From Chlamydiota bacterium (GTDB lineage: Bacteria; Chlamydiota; Chlamydiia; Chlamydiales; SLFE01), in assembly GCA_011065065.1 (NCBI GenBank), contig JAAKFL010000074.1, forward strand, positions 1-8,971: a DNA stretch of 8,971 nt, written 5' to 3'. This document shows, piece by piece, positions 1-6,128 of this stretch (position 1 is its first letter; each line of letters opens with the position of its first letter). Below the pieces are notes generated by a model, which was not told the DNA's origin, searched no databases, and saw only the letters and a list, made by a program, of their open reading frames with translations. A program made the position numbers and the translations under genes.

Positions 1-701
1 TCGATCTCAGCCAAAGTTCCACTTCCATAAGTAAAATCAAGAATTCTGTCATAAGTCCCTTGAACATCACAATTGTGCATATCGATGAGACTCATGGTAA
101 TCAACCTGGTATCAAGGAGACGAAGTGCCGTACCCTCTTTGATCATTTTATCGAAGTCGATCTGGCATCTGGCCAAAGCGCGGTTGACTCTTTGAATGCC
201 CCATTTCTTATCGAGTTCTGCTCGATACAATTTGATCGATTCCTTATTCTCTTCTAATTTCACCGATCTCCAAGTCTCAAACCAGACATTTTCGATTTTC
301 ACATCGACATCATCGGGCTTTTTCTCGATGACAATACGATCTTGCAAGGAGCCATTGTATCCGACCCATTTGATCTTGGAGAGAGGGTCAAAAGTGGAAT
401 AATTTCCTTCGATTACCTGACGATAAACTTGGCGGATTTTACCTGCGGTCAGAGCCTTTTTGCCAACTTTTAAATTCTCGAGATCGTCGATAATCTTCGC
501 TCTTTCATCCATATCTAATTTTTGAAACATCTCCCACTGTCTAATAATTTTTTGAAATTGACTGACGCTGGTGTGGTGAGCTTTTTCTGCCTCTGGATAA
601 GAGGAGAATTTTTCGATGGAGATGCGTGAGTATCGGTTGATGGTGATTTCGGTACTCCCGCTTCTGTGATTGAGGAATTCTATAATTTTTGTAATATTCA
701 C
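1..701 (-). CDS. Hypothetical protein, 5' part only (runs off left edge)
   Basis: An uninterrupted reading frame on the minus strand starts with GTG at 701 and stays open for 233 codons to the left edge, so the C-terminus is missing. An in-frame TAA lies nine codons upstream of the GTG, and AAGGG at 709-713 gives a Shine-Dalgarno at 7-nt spacing, so the GTG is the only good start. The product is soluble-looking and charged, with no signal peptide or membrane helix in the visible part. It begins MNITKIIEFLNHRSGS and has a Lys/Glu-rich helical stretch around residues 50-90. I recognise no family. It is divergent from the tRNA-Gly/rpsB block and occupies the side where Chlamydiaceae carry ompA, but it does not resemble a porin. 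The plus-strand frames opposite it appear to be shadows. Confidence 0.75.
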   Translation of the reverse strand, partial: MNITKIIEFLNHRSGSTEITINRYSRISIEKFSSYPEAEKAHHTSVSQFQKIIRQWEMFQKLDMDERAKIIDDLENLKVGKKALTAGKIRQVYRQVIEGNYSTFDPLSKIKWVGYNGSLQDRIVIEKKPDDVDVKIENVWFETWRSVKLEENKESIKLYRAELDKKWGIQRVNRALARCQIDFDKMIKEGTALRLLDTRLITMSLIDMHNCDVQGTYDRILDFTYGSGTLAEI

Positions 702-728
702 GCTGATTCCCTTGATTAATAAGGGTTA

Positions 729-734
729 ATTATA
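729..734 (-). promoter_or_regulatory. Predicted -10 box for the minus-strand gene at 1-701
   Basis: The minus strand reads TATAAT, a consensus -10, at 734-729. This would start transcription near 722, leaving a 5' leader of about 20 nt that contains the AAGGG ribosome site. No good -35 is visible at 16-18 bp. Confidence 0.4.
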
Positions 735-833
735 AGGAACTTGAGTTAAAATCAGATTAAGCCGCAGTTAATATTAGAGTGGGGTGAGCGAAGCCTTTGC
801 TTCTTTGCGTTAAAAAATATGCTAAATCACCGC

Positions 834-862
834 TTGCATAAAATCTCCCAGATCTCCATAAT
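834..862 (+). promoter_or_regulatory. Predicted promoter of tRNA-Gly
   Basis: TTGCAT at 834-839 and CATAAT at 857-862 are separated by 17 bp, a close match to a housekeeping sigma promoter. The predicted start near 869 lies about 16 nt before the tRNA. The rest of 735-833 shows no gene or clear structure. Confidence 0.55.
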
Positions 863-884
863 CACGCATCAAAGCTCACGATAA

Positions 885-955
885 GCGCCTGTAGTTCAAT
901 GGTAGAACCGTAGCCTTCCAAGCTACTAGTGTCAGTTCGATTCTGATCAGGCGCT
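885..955 (+). tRNA. tRNA-Gly (anticodon UCC)
   Basis: A cloverleaf can be folded by eye. The acceptor arm pairs GCGCCTG (885-891) with CAGGCGC (948-954), followed by discriminator T955. The anticodon stem pairs GTAGC with GCTAC around the loop CTTCCAA, giving anticodon TCC at 917-919. The T loop contains GTTCGATTC. The 3' CCA is not encoded, and a T-rich tract follows directly, which could help end transcription. A glycine tRNA just ahead of rpsB fits the chlamydial gene order as I remember it. Confidence 0.95.
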
Positions 956-1004
956 TTTTTTCTTTATTTTCAATTCCCATCCATGTACAATTTTGCTAAG
1001 CACA

Positions 1005-1032
1005 TTGTGTGTTTTCTACAAATTTTTATAAC
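1005..1032 (+). promoter_or_regulatory. Predicted promoter of the rpsB-tsf-pyrH-frr operon
   Basis: TTGTGT at 1005-1010 and TATAAC at 1027-1032 are separated by 16 bp. The predicted start is near 1039, about 50 nt upstream of the preferred rpsB start. The T-rich stretch at 955-970 may separate this transcript from the tRNA. Confidence 0.45.
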
Positions 1033-1089
1033 TAAGACCCAATTCCATCCACAGAGGTGGGATGCCGTCGTCAAACAGAGGTGACAAGG

Positions 1090-1896
1090 TTGAATGAAGA
1101 AGTAAAAAAAGATTTAACAATAAAAGATCTTCTTGAAGCGGGAGTGCACTGGGGGCACCAGACATCTCGCTGGAATCCGAAAATGAAACGATTCATTTTC
1201 GAGTCGCGCAATGGTTTATATATCATTGATCTTGCCAAGACATTACAACAGATCCGAAATGCCATTGAGGTGATTGAGGAAGTTGTGGGACAGCGTAAAT
1301 CCATCCTTTTTGTGGGAACGAAGAAACAAGCGAAAGAGGTGATCCGTGAGTGTGCGGAGCAATGTGGTGAGTTTTATGTCTGCGAGCGTTGGCTTGGGGG
1401 AATGTTGACGAATTTGTCAACGATTCGCCAATCGATTAAAAAGTTGGATCGCATTGAAAAGCGCATTGCGATAGGTGGAGAAGGGATAACGAAGAAAGAA
1501 TTGACTCTTTTGACCAAGCAGCAGTTGAAATTAGAAAAGAACCTTTCGGGAGTTCGCGCAATGCGGAAGACGCCTGGGTTGGTTGTCGTTGTGGATCCGA
1601 ATAAAGAGCACATTGCCGTTGCTGAAGCCAGAAAGCTGGGAATTCCTGTGATGGCTCTTGTCGACACCAATTGTGATCCTGATTTGATTGATCACATCAT
1701 TGCTTGTAATGATGACGCATTGAAAAGTGTGAAGCTGATCATTCAAGCTTTGACGAATGCTCTCTCTGAAAAGAAAAACGAGCTGAAAGTCGCATCTGGA
1801 AGAAAAGAAGAGATGGAAGAAGAGAAGTCCAAGTCGGAAAAGGTGGAGACAGAGACTGTTGAAGAAGTGGCAATTGTTGAGGAGGCTGAATCATGA
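1090..1896 (+). CDS. rpsB: 30S ribosomal protein S2
   Basis: S2 is a structural protein of the small ribosomal subunit, bound near the 16S rRNA 3' domain and needed for S1 attachment. Diagnostic stretches are LLEAGVHWGHQTSRWNPKM, YIIDLAKT, SILFVGTKKQA, ERWLGGMLTN and GIPVMALVDTNCDPD, together covering the whole family length. I prefer the TTG start at 1090 because it alone has a properly spaced Shine-Dalgarno (GAGG at 1078-1081) and it gives the usual short lead before the LLEAG motif. The frame stays open upstream to GTG at 1081 and GTG at 1057, both poorly served by ribosome sites. About 40 residues beyond the S2 core form a Lys/Glu-rich tail ending in VEEAES. The stop codon overlaps the tsf start as ATGA. 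The identity is certain; only the start is in doubt. Confidence 0.96.
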   Translation: MNEEVKKDLTIKDLLEAGVHWGHQTSRWNPKMKRFIFESRNGLYIIDLAKTLQQIRNAIEVIEEVVGQRKSILFVGTKKQAKEVIRECAEQCGEFYVCERWLGGMLTNLSTIRQSIKKLDRIEKRIAIGGEGITKKELTLLTKQQLKLEKNLSGVRAMRKTPGLVVVVDPNKEHIAVAEARKLGIPVMALVDTNCDPDLIDHIIACNDDALKSVKLIIQALTNALSEKKNELKVASGRKEEMEEEKSKSEKVETETVEEVAIVEEAES

Positions 1897-2732
1897 GTGT
1901 TTCATCTGCAATGATAAAAGAATTGCGTGAGCGTACCGGAGTCGGTGTCTCGAAGTGTAAAGAAGCGCTTGAAAAGTCCGCGGGTAACATGGATGAAGCC
2001 ATTAGCTTCTTGCGTAAAGCGGGAATGGCGACTGCCGTGAAAAAATCGGGTCGTGAAGCCAAAGAAGGAAAAATTGCTTTCAAAGAGACCGACAATTGTG
2101 TCGCGATTGTGGAAGTGAGCTCAGAAACCGACTTTGTGGCGAGCAACGACCGGTTTGTCGAGTTTCTGAACAACATGGTTGAAGAGGTCGCTCAGACACA
2201 GCCTGCATCTCTTGAAGATTTCATGAAGCAGAAGTTTTCAAAAGATTCGTCTATGACCATTGAAGAGTGCCAAGGGACATTGGTTCAGGCGATCGGAGAA
2301 AACATTCAAGTGAAGCGTTTTGTGACCTTCGCGAAGAAGCCTGGAAAGACTTTGGGAGTTTACTCACACATGGGTGGTAAAATTATCACTCTTGTTGAGA
2401 TGGAAGGAGACAGTGTGGATGTTGCGAAAGATGTCGCGATGCATGCAGCTGCTGCATCTCCTGATTTCCTCTCGCCAGAAAAAGTTCCTCAAAACGTGAT
2501 CGATCATGAGCGCGATATTGCTCGCGGCCAGCTTGCTGGTAAGCCAGAGCATATCATGGATAAAATCCTCGAAGGAAAAATCAACGCTTTTTATGATGAT
2601 GTTTGTCTCTTACGTCAAAAGTTTGTCAAAGATGACAGCATGACTGTAGGAGCATTTGTGGATCAGAAGGGTAAAGAAGCAGGTAAGACGTTTGTTGTCA
2701 CCGACTTTATCCGTTGGTCAATAGGAGAGTAA
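1893..2732 (+). CDS. tsf: Elongation factor Ts
   Basis: EF-Ts is the guanine nucleotide exchange factor that reloads EF-Tu with GTP during elongation in the cytoplasm. The 279-residue length is normal. The N-terminal UBA-like domain is at about residues 1-50 (IKELRERTGVGVSKCKEAL). The EF-Tu-contacting signature SSETDFVASN is at 77-86, and the core dimerisation region follows, ending AGKTFVVTDFIRW. The start is ATG at 1893, preceded by GAGGAGG at 1879-1885 with 7-nt spacing, inside the rpsB coding sequence. The ATGA overlap with the rpsB stop implies translational coupling, the usual S2/EF-Ts arrangement. pyrH follows after about 30 bp. Confidence 0.97.
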   Translation: MSVSSAMIKELRERTGVGVSKCKEALEKSAGNMDEAISFLRKAGMATAVKKSGREAKEGKIAFKETDNCVAIVEVSSETDFVASNDRFVEFLNNMVEEVAQTQPASLEDFMKQKFSKDSSMTIEECQGTLVQAIGENIQVKRFVTFAKKPGKTLGVYSHMGGKIITLVEMEGDSVDVAKDVAMHAAAASPDFLSPEKVPQNVIDHERDIARGQLAGKPEHIMDKILEGKINAFYDDVCLLRQKFVKDDSMTVGAFVDQKGKEAGKTFVVTDFIRWSIGE

Positions 2733-2762
2733 TTCAAATCGGCGGTATGTGGGGTGTGAGTG

Positions 2763-3479
2763 ATGGAAAAGATATCCAATCGGATTCTCCTTAAGTTATC
2801 CGGAGAGGTATTGAAAGGAGACTTGGATCAGGGGATCAGTTCGGAAGTCTGTCGCACATTAGCGATTGCCGTGAAATCTATTGTGGACTCGGGTTACCAG
2901 CTAGGGATTGTGATTGGAGGAGGGAATTTCTTTCGCGGTGGTGAAGCCGCTGCTGCGGGAATGCCCAGAACTCCGGCCGACCACATGGGAATGCTGGCCA
3001 CAATCATGAACGGTATCTCGCTTAAGCATCATTTTGAACAGGCGGGCTGTAAAACTCATGTCATGAGTGGTCTTGAATGTCCAAAAGCGGTGGAAAACTA
3101 TATCTGGCGTAACGCCATGGAATCTCTCGATCGAGGTGAAGTGGTGATTTTTGTGGGAGGGACCGGAAGTCCGTATTTCACAACGGATACAGCAGCAGCC
3201 TTGCGAGCGAGTGAAATCCAAGCCAACATGTTGTTGAAAGCCACTAAAGTCGACGGCATCTATTCAAAAGATCCTATGAAGCATTCTGATGCCAAGCGTT
3301 ATGACAAGGTATCGTATGACCAGGTATTGGAAGAAAACCTTAAAATCATGGATGCGACAGCGTTTGCGTTATGTCGCAGTAATGAAATTCCCATTTTGAT
3401 TTTCAAAATGGATTATCTATTAGCGGGTAAGCCTGTGGATGTAAAAGAATTAGGACAGTTAGGAAGTTTGGTGCATTAG
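2763..3479 (+). CDS. pyrH: UMP kinase (uridylate kinase)
   Basis: PyrH phosphorylates UMP to UDP with ATP, feeding UTP and CTP synthesis; it is a hexamer of the amino acid kinase fold. With the ATG at 2763 the protein has 238 residues, the normal length. Visible motifs are KLSGE (11-15), the phosphate-binding GGGNFFRG (52-59), the UMP-contacting ADHMGMLAT (72-80), and GGTGSPYFTTDTAAALRA (132-149), which contacts UMP and ATP. A GTG directly before the ATG is an alternative start one codon longer. GGGG at 2751-2754 is the likely ribosome site. It sits between tsf and frr with short gaps, as in many bacteria, so the four genes are probably one transcript. Confidence 0.96.
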   Translation: MEKISNRILLKLSGEVLKGDLDQGISSEVCRTLAIAVKSIVDSGYQLGIVIGGGNFFRGGEAAAAGMPRTPADHMGMLATIMNGISLKHHFEQAGCKTHVMSGLECPKAVENYIWRNAMESLDRGEVVIFVGGTGSPYFTTDTAAALRASEIQANMLLKATKVDGIYSKDPMKHSDAKRYDKVSYDQVLEENLKIMDATAFALCRSNEIPILIFKMDYLLAGKPVDVKELGQLGSLVH

Positions 3480-3503
3480 TAAACAATGTACTTAGGAGAC
3501 AAT

Positions 3504-4046
3504 ATGCAGATGATTAAAGAAGCAGAAGAGCGGATGAAAGCCGTAGTAGATTTTTTTGAAGAAGAATTAAAAAATATTCGAACCGGGCGCGCCAACCCTG
3601 GGATGGTTGATAATTTGAAAGTGGAAGTCTATGGAACTCAGATGCGCGTGCTTGATATCGCGACTGTGAGTGTGCCCGAGCCGATGCAGCTGCTGATCGC
3701 TCCGTTTGATGCCCAGAATGCCGCACTCATTGGAAAGGCTATCGAGAAGGCTAATATCGGAATCATGCCGATTGTTGAAGGGAATATCGTGCGGTTGAAT
3801 ATTCCACCTATGGACAAGGAGATGCGCGAAAAGATGACGCGTCAGGTGGGCGAAATGGCCGAGCAGACTAAAGTCAAAATCCGCCAGGCCCGGAAAGAGG
3901 CCAACGATGGAATCAAGGCTGATAAGGAGAACTCCGAGGACGACCGCAAGCATAAAGAGAAAGAGGTCCAGGAGCTTACAGATAAATTTTGTAAAATAGC
4001 CGATGACCAAGCTCACAAGAAGGAAAATGAGATTTCAACCATTTAA
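3504..4046 (+). CDS. frr: Ribosome recycling factor
   Basis: RRF works with EF-G to split post-termination ribosomes. The frame gives 180 residues from the ATG at 3504, the standard length. The family signature ELKNIRTGRANPGM lies near the N-terminus. Domain II follows (YGTQMRVLDIATVSVPEPMQ), and the long helical domain I returns at the C-terminus with MREKMTRQV, KVKIRQARKEAND and DKFCKIADDQAHKKENEI. AGGAG at 3494-3498, 5 nt before 3504, decides the start; an in-frame ATG at 3486 has no ribosome site. It lies 24 bp after pyrH and is the last protein gene of the translation block. Confidence 0.96.
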   Translation: MQMIKEAEERMKAVVDFFEEELKNIRTGRANPGMVDNLKVEVYGTQMRVLDIATVSVPEPMQLLIAPFDAQNAALIGKAIEKANIGIMPIVEGNIVRLNIPPMDKEMREKMTRQVGEMAEQTKVKIRQARKEANDGIKADKENSEDDRKHKEKEVQELTDKFCKIADDQAHKKENEISTI

Positions 4047-4049
4047 GTC

Positions 4050-4079
4050 TTGAGAGATAAATGTTTTCCAATGTATGAT
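4050..4079 (+). promoter_or_regulatory. Predicted promoter of the tRNA-Glu/tRNA-Lys pair
   Basis: TTGAGA at 4050-4055 and TATGAT at 4074-4079 are 18 bp apart, starting right after the frr stop. The predicted start near 4086 leaves about 18 nt before tRNA-Glu. The pair could also be read through from frr. Confidence 0.45.
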
Positions 4080-4103
4080 GAGACATCAAAATTAATTAAG
4101 CCT

Positions 4104-4178
4104 GGCCCCATCGTCTAGTCAGGTCTAGGACATCGGATTTTCATTCCGGTAACAGGGGTTCGAATCCCCTTGGGGTCA
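4104..4178 (+). tRNA. tRNA-Glu (anticodon UUC)
   Basis: The acceptor arm pairs GGCCCCA (4104-4110) with TGGGGTC (4171-4177), including one G-T pair, followed by discriminator A4178. The anticodon loop TTTTCAT gives anticodon TTC, and the T arm AGGGG/CCCCT encloses TTCGAAT. CCA is not encoded. It is only 5 nt upstream of tRNA-Lys, so the two are probably processed from one precursor. In chlamydiae tRNA-Glu also feeds haem synthesis through GltX/HemA. Confidence 0.95.
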
Positions 4179-4183
4179 TATTT

Positions 4184-4257
4184 GGGTCTTTAGCTCAGTT
4201 GGTTAGAGCACCTCACTTTTAATGAGGGGGTCGAAGGTTCGAGTCCTTCAAGACCCA
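4184..4257 (+). tRNA. tRNA-Lys (anticodon UUU)
   Basis: The acceptor arm pairs GGGTCTT (4184-4190) with AAGACCC (4250-4256), followed by discriminator A4257. The D arm contains AGCTCAGTTGGTTAGAGC. The anticodon stem CCTCA/TGAGG encloses CTTTTAA, giving anticodon TTT. The T arm contains GGTTCGAGTCC. CCA is not encoded. A short T-rich run follows. Confidence 0.96.
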
Positions 4258-4278
4258 AATTTCTTTTACACCCGTTCT

Positions 4279-4308
4279 TTGACAATTATTTAATTCATTC
4301 TCTATATT
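4279..4308 (+). promoter_or_regulatory. Strong predicted promoter of the mcsA-mcsB operon
   Basis: A perfect -35 TTGACA (4279-4284) and TATATT (4303-4308) are separated by 18 bp. Transcription would start near 4315, so the mcsA leader is only about 13 nt and carries the AGGAG ribosome site at 4318-4322. I see no CtsR-like or CIRCE-like operator, so stress control of the kind known for Firmicute mcsA operons is not evident. Confidence 0.6.
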
Positions 4309-4327
4309 GCGTTTACTAGGAGTCAAT

Positions 4328-4867
4328 ATGGCGAATGATCCCCCTGACCCTCAACTTGGTCGTTCTGAAGATCGGCCACTCGAGTGTAGTGAGTGTAAAA
4401 AACCGATAGCTGTGAGATATACCGAGGTCGTGGGGAACTCGATTACCCATACCGTCATGTGCGCCGACTGTCCTCATTTAGAGCACCGACTTCATGGAAT
4501 TCCGACAAGAGAGAAATCTGAGCAGATGGAAGTTGCAGGGCTCTGCTGTGGAAATTGTGGGACGACACTTCAATCAGTCAGGATGGGAAGCTTATTGGGG
4601 TGTTCTGAATGTTATGTGGTGTTTGGTGATGTTCTTTTAAGCGAGTTGATCGCGATGGGAAAATTGTCTTCAAGATTTTCATCTGCAAGAAAGTCGACTC
4701 CCATTCACATCGGACGTGGGACAGGGGAAGTGAAAGTGATGACCCCGACTGTAAGATTGCTGGCATTGAATGAAGCTTTATCCGAGACCATTCAACGGGA
4801 AGATTACGAACAGGCTGCTTGGCTTCGTGATCAAATTAAGCAGATTACGGAGATCATCGATGAATAG
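4328..4867 (+). CDS. mcsA: McsA-like protein (zinc-finger, UVR motif)
   Basis: McsA is the zinc-binding activator/adaptor of the McsB protein arginine kinase in Firmicutes. The 179-residue product has four cysteine pairs typical of the family: C20-C23, C45-C48, C74-C77 and C92-C95, which can form two zinc sites. The C-terminal UVR motif (about 145-175: LNEALSETIQREDYEQAAWLRDQI) is the module shared with UvrB and UvrC. The start at ATG 4328 is fixed by AGGAG at 4318-4322; a longer frame from TTG at 4307 overlaps the promoter and is unlikely. The stop overlaps the next gene by 8 nt, so the two proteins are probably made together. The gene is equivalent to the chlamydial UVR-motif protein next to the arginine-kinase-like gene (CT676 in C. 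trachomatis, from memory). Confidence 0.88.
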   Translation: MANDPPDPQLGRSEDRPLECSECKKPIAVRYTEVVGNSITHTVMCADCPHLEHRLHGIPTREKSEQMEVAGLCCGNCGTTLQSVRMGSLLGCSECYVVFGDVLLSELIAMGKLSSRFSSARKSTPIHIGRGTGEVKVMTPTVRLLALNEALSETIQREDYEQAAWLRDQIKQITEIIDE

Positions 4868-5927
4868 TAAACGACAGAATGTGCTTGAAATTTCCAGCCC
4901 TTGGAAAGATAACGATAACCCCATCTGGTTAGGATCTGTTTTAAGCCTTCAGAGAAATATCGAAAAATTTAACTTTCCAGTGAATCTCTCCACTGAAAAA
5001 AGAAAACAACTTGTTTCCATTGTGAGTCAAGACTTGTTGGCTCTTGATCAGTTGACAAAGCCTTACATATTGAAAGCTGAAGATACGAGTCCATTGGAAA
5101 AAGATTTTCTCTTTGAATATTTCTTGTCGCCTTCAAGTTTCATGCAAGCACATGTCGGGGAAGCTTTTGTTTTAGACAAGACTGGAAAGTTCTTTGCGAC
5201 GTTAAATTTGGGAGATCACATTCATTTTAGACTATTGGATACTAAAGGGGACTTGGAAAATTCATGTAATGTTTTAGAGAATATTGAAGTTGCCTTAGGG
5301 CAAAAAGTGAATTATAACTTTTCGCCCCGTTTTGGATTTCTCACTTCTGATGCAGCTGATTGTGGAACTGCATTTACAGCCTCTGTGTTTCTTCAGTTAC
5401 CCGCTTTGATTCACACAGGCAAATTGCAAGATTTCATGTTGAAGCATGTGGATGATTCCATTGTGACCACAGGTCTTCAAGGGACCTTGAGTGAGATCAT
5501 TGGTGATCTTTTGGTGGTGCGGAATAATTTTACACTTGGTTTGTCGGAAGAGAATATTCTTTCTTCTGTGAGGAGCTATGTGACGAAGCTCATTGTTCAT
5601 GAGCAAGGGTTGCGCAAGAAACTGAAGGAAGAAGAGAGTACCGAAATGAAGAACAAGGTGAGCCGAGCATACGGAGTTTTGGTTCATTCATATCAGATTA
5701 CGGTATCGGAAGCGTTGAATGCCATTAGCCTGATGAAATTGGGCTTGGAACTTGGTTGGTTGACAGGAGTGACGATTAAAGAATTGAATGCCCTGTTTTT
5801 TGGTTGTCGTCGTGCGCATCTGTTAGCGCATTGTGGCGAAGATATCGATCAAGAAGAGCTGCCACATAAGCGTGCCGAATACATTCACAAAGTTTTGCAG
5901 AATGCAGAACTTCACATCGAAGAATAA
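4860..5927 (+). CDS. mcsB: McsB-like phosphagen-kinase-fold protein, active site degenerate
   Basis: McsB phosphorylates arginines on proteins to mark them for ClpCP in Firmicutes. At 355 residues this copy has full length, and its fold landmarks align without gaps: LGSVLSLQRN (24-33) for LSSRVRLARN, NLGDHIH (116-122) for NEEDHLR, LTSDAADCGTAFTASV (161-176) for the LTSCPTN-GTGLRASV element, TTGLQG (203-208) for RGLYGE, and a C-terminal KRAEYIHKVL. The same alignment replaces the ATP-binding arginines, the catalytic Glu pair and the active-site Cys, so kinase activity is doubtful. The start is ATG at 4860, with GGAG 7 nt before it; it overlaps mcsA by 8 nt. The open frame continues 30 codons upstream inside mcsA, but this is not needed for the family length. 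It is probably equivalent to chlamydial CT675-type proteins. Confidence 0.85.
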   Translation: MNSKRQNVLEISSPWKDNDNPIWLGSVLSLQRNIEKFNFPVNLSTEKRKQLVSIVSQDLLALDQLTKPYILKAEDTSPLEKDFLFEYFLSPSSFMQAHVGEAFVLDKTGKFFATLNLGDHIHFRLLDTKGDLENSCNVLENIEVALGQKVNYNFSPRFGFLTSDAADCGTAFTASVFLQLPALIHTGKLQDFMLKHVDDSIVTTGLQGTLSEIIGDLLVVRNNFTLGLSEENILSSVRSYVTKLIVHEQGLRKKLKEEESTEMKNKVSRAYGVLVHSYQITVSEALNAISLMKLGLELGWLTGVTIKELNALFFGCRRAHLLAHCGEDIDQEELPHKRAEYIHKVLQNAELHIEE

Positions 5928-5935
5928 ATACATAC

Positions 5936-6019
5936 ATCCTGTTCATCCTTTCTATCCTTCTATCCTGTTTCTTTTCGCACAGGAAAACAGGATAGTAGGA
6001 TGGAAAGGATGAACAGGAT
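5936..6019. repeat. Long imperfect inverted repeat of ATCCT units
   Basis: Arms of 35 bp at 5936-5970 and 5985-6019 are reverse complements except at two positions (one would be a G-U pair in RNA) around a 14-nt loop. Each arm is itself built from four units of 9, 9, 8 and 9 bp that begin ATCCT (ATCCTGTTC, ATCCTTTCT, ATCCTTCT, ATCCTGTTT). It starts 9 bp after the mcsB stop. In RNA it would be a very stable stem and could end or protect the mcsA-mcsB transcript, though there is no terminal U-run. It carries no coding capacity. It may belong to a dispersed repeat family; the copy number cannot be judged here. Confidence 0.85.
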
Positions 6020-6077
6020 TCTGTTATTTCACAATAGGGGTTATGATCGGATTGTTATGTTTACAGAAAGCATAATT

Positions 6078-6105
6078 TTATTAGGTAGTATTTTATCGTT
6101 ATGAT
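6078..6105 (+). promoter_or_regulatory. Possible promoter of the 6129 gene
   Basis: TTATTA at 6078-6083 and TATGAT at 6100-6105 are 16 bp apart and would give a leader of about 17 nt carrying AGGAG at 6119-6123. The 9-bp word GTTATGATC occurs at 6040-6048 and again at 6098-6106, overlapping the -10; it could be an operator pair or chance. Confidence 0.3.
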
Positions 6106-6128
6106 CTTACGAAAAAAAAGGAGTTCTT

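Noticed and set aside
60..402. Plus-strand frames of 65 and 68 codons
   Set aside because: They lie opposite a continuous minus-strand frame with start signals, lack ribosome sites, and their products look like antisense translations.
709..725. CCCTT/AAGGG hairpin around the ribosome site of the gene at 1-701
   Set aside because: The predicted transcript starts near 722, inside the outer arm, so the stem would probably not form.
1071..1746. Several minus-strand frames inside rpsB
   Set aside because: They are shadows of a highly conserved gene and have no start signals of their own.
4770..4859. Possible 30-codon N-terminal extension of the McsB-like protein
   Set aside because: It would lie entirely within mcsA, is not needed for family length, and the ATG at 4860 has its own ribosome site.
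5936..6019. CRISPR array
   Set aside because: The units are 8-9 bp with no spacers and form one inverted repeat; no cas genes are present.
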